A DNA stretch of 51,155 nucleotides from Verrucomicrobiota bacterium. Lineage in GTDB: Bacteria > Verrucomicrobiota > Verrucomicrobiia > Limisphaerales > J093. The translations under genes and the position numbers were made by a program. The notes beneath the pieces are model-generated. The model made no database searches, was not told where the DNA came from, and saw only the letters and a program-made list of their open reading frames with translations. Below, piece after piece: positions 40,884-49,864 of the stretch (the stretch's first letter is position 1; each line of letters starts with the position of its first letter). Where the stretch lies: contig VHCO01000026.1 of NCBI GenBank assembly GCA_016871715.1, forward strand, positions 1-51,155, read 5' to 3'.

Positions 40884-43709
40884 CTAGCCGTCGCGGGTGG
40901 GGAACTCGAATCCGACCTTGCCGTTTTCCTCGAGCACCAAGTAGGCGGCGAAGGGCCGGCCGGATTTGGCCGAGATGAACTTCTCGAGCAAGTCGGTCCG
41001 CTGCTCGCTGAGGAGCCGCGCGACCTCTGCGCGGGCGATGGGTCGCTGCAAAATGAGCTTGCCGGTCCTGAATTTGCACGGCTTGGCCTCCGCTTGGCCG
41101 CGCTCGCACACGTAGTGCGTCTCGGACTCGAAGACGCGGGCGCCACAGATGGGGCAGGCCCCTACCGGTTCTTGCCCCGTGAAATCGAGGGGAGCGACCG
41201 GTCCAGCGCCACCGCCGGCCTTGGGTCCGCCATTGCGCTTCGGTTTGGCCGGCCGGGGCGGGAACTCGAAGCCCACCTCCCCTTGCTTGAGGACGAGGAA
41301 GGCCTCGAACTTGCGGCCCGTCTTTTTCGAGACGAAACCTTTGAGCAAGTCGGTCTTGCCCTCGGCCAGCAACTTAGCGCATTGGGCGGGTTCGATGGGT
41401 TGTTGGAGGATCACGGCGCCGGTCCGGAAATGGCAGGTCTTCTTCGGGCCAGCCGCCTGTTCGCAGATGTAGTTCATGCCGTTCTCGAACACGCGACCGC
41501 CGCACTTCGGACAAGGCCCGAGGGGGGTCTTACCGCTGAAATCCACCGGGGCCGACGCGGCGCCGGTGGCGTCCTGTTTGTCGTCACCGAAATCGAATTC
41601 CATACGCCAATCCTGGTTGAGCCGGATGACCGCGGCGAAGGGCTTGCCTTGTTTACTGCGAAAGCCCTGCAACGGGCCGAGTTGCCGGCGGGTGATTAAC
41701 TCCGCAATCTCGTCAGGCTCGAATGGGCGGCCGGAGAGGATCTTCCAGAGGTTAAACTCGCACCGCTGGCACTGGAACTTCTTGTAGTTCTCATGCACCT
41801 CACCGCCGCACTTCGGACAGGGGACCTTCAGGATGCCAAAATCGCCGGGAATCGTGTCGTGCTCGAAGGCCTTGGCCTTCGCCACCAGGTCCCGAGCCAG
41901 CTCGCGAATCTCCGCCATGAACGCCTCGCGCCGCAACTCGCCCCGCTCCATCTGCTTGAGCTTGAATTCCCAGTCCCCGGTCAGCTCGGGCTTGGTCATC
42001 GTCTCGACCCCCAACCCGTTGAGCAAGACCATGAGCGAAAACGCCTTGGCCGTTGGCTGCAATTCCCGGCCGTGCCGCACCAGGTAATGCTCGTCAATCA
42101 AGCCCTCGATGATCTGGGCGCGGGTGGCGGCCGTGCCCAGCCCCTTTTGCGCCATCGCCTCGCGTAACTCGTCGTCTTCCACCAGTTTGCCTGCCCCTTC
42201 CATTGCGCTCAGGAGCGTCGCCTCGGTGTAGCGCGGTGGGGGCTTGGTCTGGTTGGGCTTCACCTCGACGAGGACCGTCTGGACGCCCTCGCCCGGTTGC
42301 ACTGGCACCAGACGAGGCGTGTCGTCGTCCTGGGCCTCGCGACCGTAGACCTCGAGCCAGCCGGGCTTCACGAGCACCTTGCCGACGCTCTTGAAAGGCT
42401 CAGTCGTCACGCGCGTGATGCGGTTGGTCTCGAGGAACTCGGCTGCCGGGTAGAAGACTGCCAAGAAGCGGCGCGCCACCATGTCGTATAGTTTTTGCTC
42501 CGCCTCGCTGAGGTGGCGGGGCGGTTGCGGGGTGGGGATGATGGCGAAGTGGTCGCTGACCTTGGCGTTGTTGAAGAGGCGCTTGTTCGGTCTGACCCAG
42601 TCGGCGGTCAGAATCTTGGCGGCGAACGGACCATAGGGCGTGCCTTGCAGCGACGCCAGAGTCTGGCGCGCAGTCTCGAGGTAATCCTCCGGCAGATGCC
42701 GCGAATCGGTGCGGGGGTAAGTGATGACCTTGTGCCGTTCGTACAGGGCCTGGGCAATCGATAAGGTCGCCTTGGCGCTCAAGCTGAACCGTGAGTTCGC
42801 CTCGCGCTGGAGCGTGGTCAGATCGTAGAGGAGCGGCGAGAGTTGGGTCGTGGGTTTGCTCTCCTCGGTGACCGTGCCAGGTTGGCCGAGGCACTGGGCG
42901 CGAATCGCCTCCGCCCGCTGCGCGTCCCAAACCCGCTCCGCCCTCAGTTCCGCGTCGCCATCCTTGCCGTTTTTGTCCCGCGTGAACTTCTCATCGAACC
43001 ATCGGCCGGTATAGGTGCCCGCCGCCGCCTGGAAGGTGGCGATGACTTCCCAGTAATCCCGCGGCACAAAGGCCCGGATCTTCTGCTCCCGCTCGACCAC
43101 GATGGCCAGTGTGGGGGTCTGAACGCGGCCCACCGTGGTTTTGTTGAACCCGCCGGTCTTGTTGTTGAAGGCGGTCATCGCCCGCGTCCCGTTAATGCCG
43201 ATCAGCCAATCGGACTCCGCCCGGCACAGGGATGCGTCGGCCAAAGGCCGCAATTCGGCGTCGGACCGCAGGCGGGCGAAGCCCTCGCGGATGGCCGCTG
43301 GGGTCATGGATTGCAGCCAGAGCCGCTGGATGGGCTGCTTGGCCTTCGTGAAGGCCGCGATGTTGCGGAAGATGAGTTCCCCCTCGCGTCCGGCATCGCA
43401 GGCGTTGACGAGCGCATCCACATCTTTGCGCTTGATCAGTTTCTGCAACACCTTCAGCCGGTTCTCACTGCGGGCGATCGGCTCGAGGTCGAACCGCGGC
43501 GGCAGGTGCGGTAACTGCGCAAAGGTCCACTTCCCCCGACCCACCTCGTGTTCGGCCGGAACCGCCAACTCGAGCAAATGCCCCACCGCCGACGACAGCA
43601 CGTAGCGCTCGCTTTCGTAATAGTCGTCGTGCTTCTTGAATCCGCCTAGCGCCCGCGCAATGTCGGCGGCGACCGACGGCTTTTCGGCGATGATCAGTGC
43701 TTTGCCCAT
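40884..43709 (-). CDS. topB: DNA topoisomerase III (TopB type) with C-terminal zinc repeats
   Basis: 941 aa from the ATG at 43709. The Toprim domain has E9-K10 and DAGREGE (105-111); the nucleophile is Y331 (VITYPRTDSRHL). The family features ESDWLIGINGTRAMTA and VGRVQTPTLAIV place it with TopB. E. coli TopB is about 650 residues; the extra length is a C-terminal array (about 600-941) of three zinc-ribbon-like units (CPKCGGEVHENY, CPKCGGRVFENGMNY, CPICGARVFESETHY). Each is followed by a conserved module ending in a phrase like GFxSKxGRxFxAxLxL and a GFEFP-type strand. It is a type IA enzyme for decatenation and recombination intermediates. Confidence 0.94.
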   Translation of the reverse strand: MGKALIIAEKPSVAADIARALGGFKKHDDYYESERYVLSSAVGHLLELAVPAEHEVGRGKWTFAQLPHLPPRFDLEPIARSENRLKVLQKLIKRKDVDALVNACDAGREGELIFRNIAAFTKAKQPIQRLWLQSMTPAAIREGFARLRSDAELRPLADASLCRAESDWLIGINGTRAMTAFNNKTGGFNKTTVGRVQTPTLAIVVEREQKIRAFVPRDYWEVIATFQAAAGTYTGRWFDEKFTRDKNGKDGDAELRAERVWDAQRAEAIRAQCLGQPGTVTEESKPTTQLSPLLYDLTTLQREANSRFSLSAKATLSIAQALYERHKVITYPRTDSRHLPEDYLETARQTLASLQGTPYGPFAAKILTADWVRPNKRLFNNAKVSDHFAIIPTPQPPRHLSEAEQKLYDMVARRFLAVFYPAAEFLETNRITRVTTEPFKSVGKVLVKPGWLEVYGREAQDDDTPRLVPVQPGEGVQTVLVEVKPNQTKPPPRYTEATLLSAMEGAGKLVEDDELREAMAQKGLGTAATRAQIIEGLIDEHYLVRHGRELQPTAKAFSLMVLLNGLGVETMTKPELTGDWEFKLKQMERGELRREAFMAEIRELARDLVAKAKAFEHDTIPGDFGILKVPCPKCGGEVHENYKKFQCQRCEFNLWKILSGRPFEPDEIAELITRRQLGPLQGFRSKQGKPFAAVIRLNQDWRMEFDFGDDKQDATGAASAPVDFSGKTPLGPCPKCGGRVFENGMNYICEQAAGPKKTCHFRTGAVILQQPIEPAQCAKLLAEGKTDLLKGFVSKKTGRKFEAFLVLKQGEVGFEFPPRPAKPKRNGGPKAGGGAGPVAPLDFTGQEPVGACPICGARVFESETHYVCERGQAEAKPCKFRTGKLILQRPIARAEVARLLSEQRTDLLEKFISAKSGRPFAAYLVLEENGKVGFEFPTRDG

Positions 43710-43946
43710 GCTTGGCTCCCGGCGGCCAGGACCGCGCTGGCCACCCTTGGCGGCTCGACCACAGGCCACGAGCGCGGGAACTTGGCGAAAAAAGTGCTAG
43801 AAGTCAACTGCGCGGACTGCTCCCCGAGTCCTCGAATCCTCATCCACAGCGAGCACGGAGTGCGGACGGTCGCTTTCGCCCAGCGCCCCGCGCTCCCTAT
43901 AACGCTCAGCCGGTCTCACCCAGGATCGCAGGCGGCATGCCCATCG

Positions 43947-46742
43947 CTAGGGACTCGGGACCGGTCGGATCCGCGCGGGCCGAGTGGGCTCCAGGGGGGT
44001 GAGGGTGACGGGGCCCAGGAGGCCGGAGTCATACAGCGGCCAGGAGGCGGCGTCGAACGGCCGGTACTGCAGATTCACGAAATTAATGTCGTGGAAGTTC
44101 TTCCAGAGCACGCCGCGCCGGTCCAGATCGCGGATGCGGTTCGCTCCGAGGTTGGTCACCTCGATCTCGAGTCGGTTGGCCTGCGGCTGGAGGGCCCCCA
44201 CTCGGAGGCGCGTCGGTGACAGGAAATGGATGCCGCAATCCCGACCGTTCAGCCGAACGCGCGCGCTATGACAGACGCGGCCCAAATCGAGCTGCCAGTC
44301 GCGCGTCTCGGCGGTGGGCGCGTCGAAGTCGAGCGTGTAGCGGGCGGTACCCGCAAACCGCTGAGCCTCGGGGTCTCTCTGCTCGGTCCAGGAGCGCAGC
44401 GCCCCGGTCTCGAACGGCCGCGGCAGCACCGGTCCACCGGCGATAAACTCGACTCGCCACGAGCCGGTCAGCGGCACACCTGGCCCCGACTCTCGTGCAT
44501 AGGACCAGCCAGGGCCCTCTAGGTCTTCGTCTCTGAAGGTGCGCAGCAAGAGCGAGGCGCCCGGTTCGAGCTGGAGCCGGACTTGGGCATTGCCGTCGGC
44601 TGTGGGACGAGTGCTGCCGAGGCCGGCTTGGCCCGTCATGGGGTCCAGGAGTACGACCGCGGTGGCGGGTGTGGCCAGCGTCATCCAATCGTCCAACCGC
44701 TGCTCGCTGGCGTTGACGACGAAGTAGATGCGACCTCGCCCGAGGGCGCGGCGGATGAACCGGATTCCGTCCCGATCCACCAGCGATTCGCGCGCCACGC
44801 CCGACTCGGCAAGAACTTCGGGAAGTGCGCCCACCAGAATTCGGCCTTGGCCGATGCGCCCCTGGGCGGGCCGGCCGGGAGTGTCGCCGGCGGCGCTCAA
44901 CCGCACGCGCTCCAGGAGTCGCCGGTACTGGGCACGCCGGGTTTCGAGGTCGCCCAGGCCCGGGACATCGGGCGGCAGATGCTCGACGAAGGCGACCGTG
45001 GCGCCCTCCTCGGCCAGGCGCACCAAGCAGGCGAGGGTGTCCACGGGCAGGTGGGTGGCAGGCGGCACCAACACCAGCCGATACAACCCACCCGCGGTTT
45101 GAATGCCCGTCGGGCCGGCGTGTGCCTGGGCGAGTTGACGGTCCGAGACGTAATCGAAGCAATAACCGCGCCGCCACAGCTCGCGCGCGACGGCGCCCAG
45201 GGGTTGCTCGTGGAGCCAGGCCGTGTTGTGGACCGTCAGTTTCTGAACTCGACCGTCGGCTTGATGCCAGAGGTCGTGAATGGGCCAGTACACGAGGACG
45301 TCGTGGTCGGGTTGGCCGGCTTGGAGGAAGGACTGGCAGCGGGCGATGTAGGCGTTGAGGGCCGGAACGTCGCGCCAGAGTGGATTGCGCGGGTTCATCT
45401 GGGTCGAGGCATAGAACAGCCAGCCGGGCCACGGGGCATCGTCGGGCGAGTAACACGTGCCGTGGTAGAAGACGTGGTTGACGCCGCTCACGAACAGCTC
45501 GTCCGCGAGCCGCTTGAGACCGTCCAGGGTCTCGGTGAAATGCTCGCTCAACCACGTGCCCGTCTCGGCGCTGACGCGCGGGCGGCCGGCGACGTGGGCG
45601 GCCGAGGAGGCGAACTTGGCCACCAACGGATCCCGGTCCCGGTTAAACATCTCGGTCTCTGGAATATCGGCGGCGGCGTACAAGTCGAGCAGGTTGCCTG
45701 GGGACCCGTGGGCCTGATTTCGCGTGACGCACCCCAAGCCCTGCGCCCAACGCGACCAGGGCTCGATGAACCCCTCGATCAACAACTCGGCCAGCGTCGC
45801 GCGGTAATCCCCCTTAAGCCGAGCCACCACGTCGTTGGTCTCCGCCCCAAAGAACTCCGCCAGGTGCGCCTGCAACCGGTAGCCACGCCGTCGCTCGAAC
45901 TGCGCGAAGAAGTCCGGTGTCCACTCGCTCGAATACTCGAAGGAGTCGTGGTACATCGCTCGCGGCCGGGGTCCCTCGTAAGCGGCAAAGGCTGCCGTGA
46001 ACCGCGCCAGGTAGCGTTCGAGACCGGCGCCGAAAAACGGGTTTAGCATGTGCCCTGCACCCCCGGGTGCGGCGCGCTTGACCCGTTGCCCGGACGGTTC
46101 TTGGGAGACGGCAAACACGCGCCACGTGCCGGCGGGCGCCTGCCAGTCGACCTGGCCCTCTCCCCCCATCCGGTCGGTTAAGTCGATCGGAGGCGCGGGC
46201 GAGTCGCCGAACGCGACCAGCGCTTGCGTGGCCGCGCGCTCGAAGGCGCCGGGGCACCGCTCGCCTGAGCTGACGGTGAAGGTCCGCAGCACGACTTTGG
46301 CGTTGGCCTCCTGAGTCGAGACGTCCGGGCCGCCAAAGCACCAGCCGGTCCCGGTGGTCATGTCCAGGCCGAGGTCGAGTCGGCGTCCCTCGCGGAGGGC
46401 GTGCTCGAGCATGGCGAACCAGCGCGGGCTCAAATACTCGAGGTACTGGGCTTCATAGCCTTTGGCGCCGTAAATGGGAACCACGTGCACTCCGCCCAGG
46501 CCCGCGTCGCGATAACGTTCGAGTTCGCGGCTCAGGTCCGTCGGGTTCACCGCGCTCCCCATCCACCACCAGTAACTCCACGGACGCGCTTCCCGGTGGG
46601 CCGGTGGCCACTCGAACGGGCCCAACTCAGCCCCGCGCACCAAGCCCAAGGCGCCCACATGACCCGTCAGCAGCGCCACCAGCCCGGCCCAGGCCAAGCG
46701 GGCTAAACCGGTTCGTGCCCCAGCGCGGCGGATGGCTTTCAC
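43947..46742 (-). CDS. Glycoside hydrolase family 106-like protein (alpha-L-rhamnosidase)
   Basis: 931 aa from a GTG. A signal peptide is likely (ARLAWAGLVALLTGHVGALG). The GH106 N-terminal pattern is recognisable (RPWSYWWWMGSAVNPTDLSRELERYRDAGLGGVHVVPIY), then a TIM-barrel region (GLDMTTGTGWCFGGP, YHDSFEYSSEW, VSAETGTWLSEHFTETLDGLKR, VFYHGTCYSPDDAPWPGWLFYAS) and C-terminal beta-sandwich domains with a jelly-roll carbohydrate-binding part (WQLDLGRVCHSARVRLNGRDCG, NRLEIEVTNLGANRIRDL). It probably removes terminal rhamnose from pectin-type glycans in the periplasm. The GTG overlaps the nitroreductase stop as GTGA. Confidence 0.85.
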   Translation of the reverse strand: MKAIRRAGARTGLARLAWAGLVALLTGHVGALGLVRGAELGPFEWPPAHREARPWSYWWWMGSAVNPTDLSRELERYRDAGLGGVHVVPIYGAKGYEAQYLEYLSPRWFAMLEHALREGRRLDLGLDMTTGTGWCFGGPDVSTQEANAKVVLRTFTVSSGERCPGAFERAATQALVAFGDSPAPPIDLTDRMGGEGQVDWQAPAGTWRVFAVSQEPSGQRVKRAAPGGAGHMLNPFFGAGLERYLARFTAAFAAYEGPRPRAMYHDSFEYSSEWTPDFFAQFERRRGYRLQAHLAEFFGAETNDVVARLKGDYRATLAELLIEGFIEPWSRWAQGLGCVTRNQAHGSPGNLLDLYAAADIPETEMFNRDRDPLVAKFASSAAHVAGRPRVSAETGTWLSEHFTETLDGLKRLADELFVSGVNHVFYHGTCYSPDDAPWPGWLFYASTQMNPRNPLWRDVPALNAYIARCQSFLQAGQPDHDVLVYWPIHDLWHQADGRVQKLTVHNTAWLHEQPLGAVARELWRRGYCFDYVSDRQLAQAHAGPTGIQTAGGLYRLVLVPPATHLPVDTLACLVRLAEEGATVAFVEHLPPDVPGLGDLETRRAQYRRLLERVRLSAAGDTPGRPAQGRIGQGRILVGALPEVLAESGVARESLVDRDGIRFIRRALGRGRIYFVVNASEQRLDDWMTLATPATAVVLLDPMTGQAGLGSTRPTADGNAQVRLQLEPGASLLLRTFRDEDLEGPGWSYARESGPGVPLTGSWRVEFIAGGPVLPRPFETGALRSWTEQRDPEAQRFAGTARYTLDFDAPTAETRDWQLDLGRVCHSARVRLNGRDCGIHFLSPTRLRVGALQPQANRLEIEVTNLGANRIRDLDRRGVLWKNFHDINFVNLQYRPFDAASWPLYDSGLLGPVTLTPLEPTRPARIRPVPSP

Positions 46743-47254
46743 GGGTGGTCGATGACGAGGTCGGAAAGCTGGCGGCGCGTCGTTCGCGGCGGGGTCTCCG
46801 CCGCATACCCAACGGGCAACAAGCCCACCGGCCGTTGGCCGGCCGGCAAGTCTAACGCCCGGCTGACTGCGTCCTCGTCAAACGCGCCGATCCAACACGT
46901 CGCCAGGCCCAGGGCGGTCGCCGCCAGTTGGGCATAGGCTACTGCGATGGTGGCGTCTTGCACGCAATAAAGTTGCTCGCCGCGCTGGCCATACTTGGCG
47001 GCGCGCGCCGGACAAGCGCAAAAGACCAAGACCACCGGGGCTTGGGCGAGGAACTCTTGTCGCAGCGCCGCGCGGGCCAGGGCCTGGCGGATCTTAACCT
47101 CGCGGAAGACGTGCACCTGATAGGCCTGCAGATTGCCCGCCGACGGCGCTTGATTGACCGTGGCGAGGATGGTCTCGAGTTGGTCGGTCTCGACGGCCTT
47201 GGGTTGAAACGCGCGGATGGACTGACGGGCTTGGATGACGTCGAACAGTTTCAT
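46739..47254 (-). CDS. Nitroreductase family protein
   Basis: 171 aa from the ATG at 47254; the frame is open further upstream but without similarity. FMN-dependent nitroreductase fold: RQSIRAF near the start, NQAPSAGNLQAYQVHVF, QDATIAVAYAQLAATALGLATCWIGAFDEDAV and GLLPVGYAAE. It is at the short end of the family and would act as a homodimer using NAD(P)H. The substrate is unknown. The stop overlaps the GH106 start (GTGA), so translation is probably coupled although the two functions look unrelated. Confidence 0.88.
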   Translation of the reverse strand: MKLFDVIQARQSIRAFQPKAVETDQLETILATVNQAPSAGNLQAYQVHVFREVKIRQALARAALRQEFLAQAPVVLVFCACPARAAKYGQRGEQLYCVQDATIAVAYAQLAATALGLATCWIGAFDEDAVSRALDLPAGQRPVGLLPVGYAAETPPRTTRRQLSDLVIDHP

Positions 47255-47487
47255 TGGTTCACGTTGCGTTCGCGCAGCGGTTACCCGGCCGGAGAGCGCG
47301 ACGCGGCTCGAATCGATCGGCTTCGCGCAGTGCGCCTGCCCGCGCCGGTCCAACCAGTAGATCAGCAGGGCCCCAGCCCGTCGAGCCTCGCGATGCCCCT
47401 TGCCCCGCCCCATCCCCGCGCACGCGCGCGGCCGCTGCCGAGACGCGGGCGGATTGGATTTTTGCTTCAGCTCCCGGCGGCGGGCGG

Positions 47488-47493
47488 TAAGAT
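47488..47493 (+). promoter_or_regulatory. Putative -10 element of the OMPLA gene, leaderless spacing
   Basis: TAAGAT followed by seven bases and the ATG at 47501. The -35 is weak (TTCAGC, 16 nt upstream). The rest of 47255-47487 holds nothing I recognise. Confidence 0.4.
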
Positions 47494-47500
47494 GCGGCTC

Positions 47501-48382
47501 ATGCGGTCCACAGTCTTTAGCAGGGTGGTTCGGAGCACGTGGTGTCTGTACCTGATGGGATGCGTGGCTGCCCTGGATGGGGCTGGCGGCGAACCGGCAG
47601 CCCGTCTCGAGGCACAGGAACCGCCCGCCCGACCTTCAGCGGCCGAATCGGCGGCGGACTTCTTCAAGGCGCACTTCTTCCCTTACGAACCCTTTTACTT
47701 CCTGGCCGGTCCCGAGGCGCCGGTGGCGAAATTCCAGCTCAGTTTCAACTACCGCATCGTGGCGGCTGACCCGGAGTCGACCAGCGCCCTGCGCCGAGCG
47801 CTGAGCGGGGCCTACTTCGCGTACACGCAAACCTCGCTCTGGGACCTCGACAAGCCGTCGGCGCCCTTCTTCGACACCAGCTATCGGCCCGAACTGTTGT
47901 ACGGTCGGGAACACCTGCTCCGCGCCAGCCTTCCGCGTTGGGCGCGGCTCGAGGCCCAGGCGGGCGTCAAACATGAGTCCAACGGTCGGGATGGAGTCCA
48001 TTCGCGCAGTCTGAACATTGCCTACCTCAGCCCGTGTGTACAATTCGGCTCGCCGGACGGGTTCAACGTCAAACTCGCGCCTCGGGCCTGGGTCTACTTG
48101 CCGGACCTGGACGACAACCCCGACCTACCCGAATACCGCGGCCATGTCGACCTGCGGACGGTCGCGGGGTGGGAACGGGGCCCGCAACTCGCCGCCCTGG
48201 TGCGGATGGGGGACGGCGCCCAGCGCGGCAGCCTGCAACTGGATCTCACCCTGCCCTTTCCCCGGCGATTCAGTCGCAGCCTCTTCTTCCAGGCCCAGTA
48301 CTTCACGGGCTATGGCGAGAGCCTGCTGCGCTATCGGGAACGCGAGTCGCACTACCGCATCGGTTTAGCCTTGTTCCGCTAG
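47501..48382 (+). CDS. pldA: Outer membrane phospholipase A (OMPLA/PldA family)
   Basis: 293 aa from the ATG at 47501; an ATG three codons upstream overlaps the -10-like TAAGAT. A signal sequence is followed by a beta-barrel hydrolysing outer-membrane phospholipids in a calcium-dependent dimer. The catalytic triad is complete with the same spacing as E. coli H142/S144/N156: H158 and S160 in KHESNGRDG, and N172 in SRSLN. Alternating beta strands rich in Tyr and Phe follow, ending in a strand with terminal Phe-Arg rather than Phe. LMGC near residue 18 could be a lipobox but is probably incidental. Confidence 0.88.
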   Translation: MRSTVFSRVVRSTWCLYLMGCVAALDGAGGEPAARLEAQEPPARPSAAESAADFFKAHFFPYEPFYFLAGPEAPVAKFQLSFNYRIVAADPESTSALRRALSGAYFAYTQTSLWDLDKPSAPFFDTSYRPELLYGREHLLRASLPRWARLEAQAGVKHESNGRDGVHSRSLNIAYLSPCVQFGSPDGFNVKLAPRAWVYLPDLDDNPDLPEYRGHVDLRTVAGWERGPQLAALVRMGDGAQRGSLQLDLTLPFPRRFSRSLFFQAQYFTGYGESLLRYRERESHYRIGLALFR

Positions 48383-48407
48383 CGTCGGTGCGGGCGCCGA
48401 GTGGGTC

Positions 48408-48473
48408 GTGGGTCGCCACAGCCGCTGGTCGGACGGGACTGCCCGGGCTTCAACGGGCTGAGGATTCGGGTCG
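48408..48473 (+). repeat. 66-nt degenerate intergenic repeat, copy B
   Basis: About two thirds identical to 15236-15301, same orientation. It ends 25 nt upstream of the pgk promoter. Similarity may continue with gaps into the -35 region (TTGCC-TTA, CCCTTT). Confidence 0.45.
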
Positions 48474-48498
48474 AGTAAGTGGCTTGCCTTAAATCCCT

Positions 48499-48526
48499 TT
48501 GACTCGAAACGGCGCTGGGCTATGCT
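48499..48526 (+). promoter_or_regulatory. Putative sigma-70-type promoter of pgk-tpiA-secG
   Basis: TTGACT (48499-48504), 16-nt spacer, TATGCT (48521-48526), leader of about 20 bases. The closest match to consensus in the window. Confidence 0.6.
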
Positions 48527-48552
48527 TCGCGTTCAATTTTGAGTCTTGTGGT

Positions 48553-49830
48553 ATGGCGAAGTTAACAATCAAAGACGTCAATCTCAGCGGCCAACGCGTG
48601 TTGGTGCGGGTGGATTACAACGTGCCGATGGAAGAGCGCGAGGGCCGGATGGTGGTCACCGACGCGACCCGCATCCAGGAGACCTTGCCTACGCTCAAGC
48701 ACCTCCTCCAGCAAGGCGCGCGCCTCATCTTGACCGCGCACCTGGGCCGGCCGAAGGGCAAACGCGAACCCGCCATGTCGCTGGCGCCGGTGGCCGTCAA
48801 ACTCCAGGAACTGCTCGGTCAACCGGTGCGGTTCGTCGACGACTGCATCGGGCCCAAGGTCGAGCAAGCCGCTCGCGACCTCAAAGACGGCGAGGCCCTG
48901 CTGCTCGAGAATGTGAGATACTATGCGCAGGAAGAGGCCAACGACGCGGCCTTTGCCGAGCAGTTGGCCGGCGCCGCCCAAGCCTATGTGAACGACGCCT
49001 TCGGCTCGGCTCACCGAGCCCACGCCTCGACCGAAGGGGTGGCCCGGATCATAGCGCGCCGCGGCGGCGTCTGCGTGGCGGGCCTGCTCATGGAGAAAGA
49101 ACTCAGGTTCTTAGGGGAAGAACTCGAGCAACCGGCCCGGCCGTTCGTCGTCATTTTGGGCGGAGCCAAAGTCTCGGACAAGATCACCGTCATCGACCGG
49201 TTGATCGAGCAAGCCGACAGCATCCTCATCGGCGGCGCCATGGCCTACACTTTCCGCTTGGCTCAGGGCGCCCGCACCGGCCGCTCGCTGGTCGAGCCCG
49301 ACAAGGCCGAAGTGGCGCGAGCGGCGCTGGCCAAGGCCAAGGCCCGCAACATGCAATTCCTCCTGCCCAGCGACGACATCGTGGCCGTTCCCGTCACGAC
49401 CGATCGAGTGGACAAGAAGGGCAAGCCGGCGATCGATTATCAGAACGTGCGGACGAACACCCAGGTCCATTGCCCGGACGACGCCGCCGGGTTGGACATC
49501 GGGCCAGCCACGGTCCAGGCCTATGCGAACGTGGTGGCCGGGGCCAAGACGATTCTGTGGAACGGCCCGATGGGGCTCTTCGAAGACAAGCGCTTCGCCG
49601 AAGGCACCAACGCCATCGCCCGGGCCGTCGCCACCGCCACCCAGCGTGGCGCCAAGAGCATCATCGGTGGCGGTGACAGCGTCAAAGCCCTCAACAAGGC
49701 CAAGCTCGGCGACCAAGTCACCTTCATGAGCACCGGCGGCGGGGCCAGTCTCGAGTTCCTCGAGGGCCAGGTCTTGCCGGGCGTCGCCGCCCTCGCCGAC
49801 GCGCCAGCCCCTGGCCGTCAGGCCCCATGA
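48553..49830 (+). CDS. pgk: Phosphoglycerate kinase
   Basis: 425 aa, slightly longer than the usual 390-400 because of a short C-terminal Ala/Pro extension. It transfers phosphate from 1,3-bisphosphoglycerate to ADP in glycolysis. N-terminal substrate site: RVDYNVP, HLGRPKG, ENVRYY, NDAFGSAHRAHAS. C-terminal nucleotide site: GGAKVSDKI, GGAMAYTF, WNGPMGLFE, GGGDS and STGGGASLEFL. The frame is open upstream to 48499, but that would read through the promoter; the ATG at 48553 fits the family start (MAKLTIKD). It is the first gene of pgk-tpiA-secG. Confidence 0.97.
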   Translation: MAKLTIKDVNLSGQRVLVRVDYNVPMEEREGRMVVTDATRIQETLPTLKHLLQQGARLILTAHLGRPKGKREPAMSLAPVAVKLQELLGQPVRFVDDCIGPKVEQAARDLKDGEALLLENVRYYAQEEANDAAFAEQLAGAAQAYVNDAFGSAHRAHASTEGVARIIARRGGVCVAGLLMEKELRFLGEELEQPARPFVVILGGAKVSDKITVIDRLIEQADSILIGGAMAYTFRLAQGARTGRSLVEPDKAEVARAALAKAKARNMQFLLPSDDIVAVPVTTDRVDKKGKPAIDYQNVRTNTQVHCPDDAAGLDIGPATVQAYANVVAGAKTILWNGPMGLFEDKRFAEGTNAIARAVATATQRGAKSIIGGGDSVKALNKAKLGDQVTFMSTGGGASLEFLEGQVLPGVAALADAPAPGRQAP

Positions 49831-49864
49831 GCCCGCTCGACTTCTACCCTGACGCACACCACCC

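Noticed and set aside
43780..43800. Sequence resembling the reverse complement of the intergenic box repeat near the topB start
   Set aside because: Only about 9 of 14 positions match. It does contain TTGACT on the reverse strand, but without a good -10.
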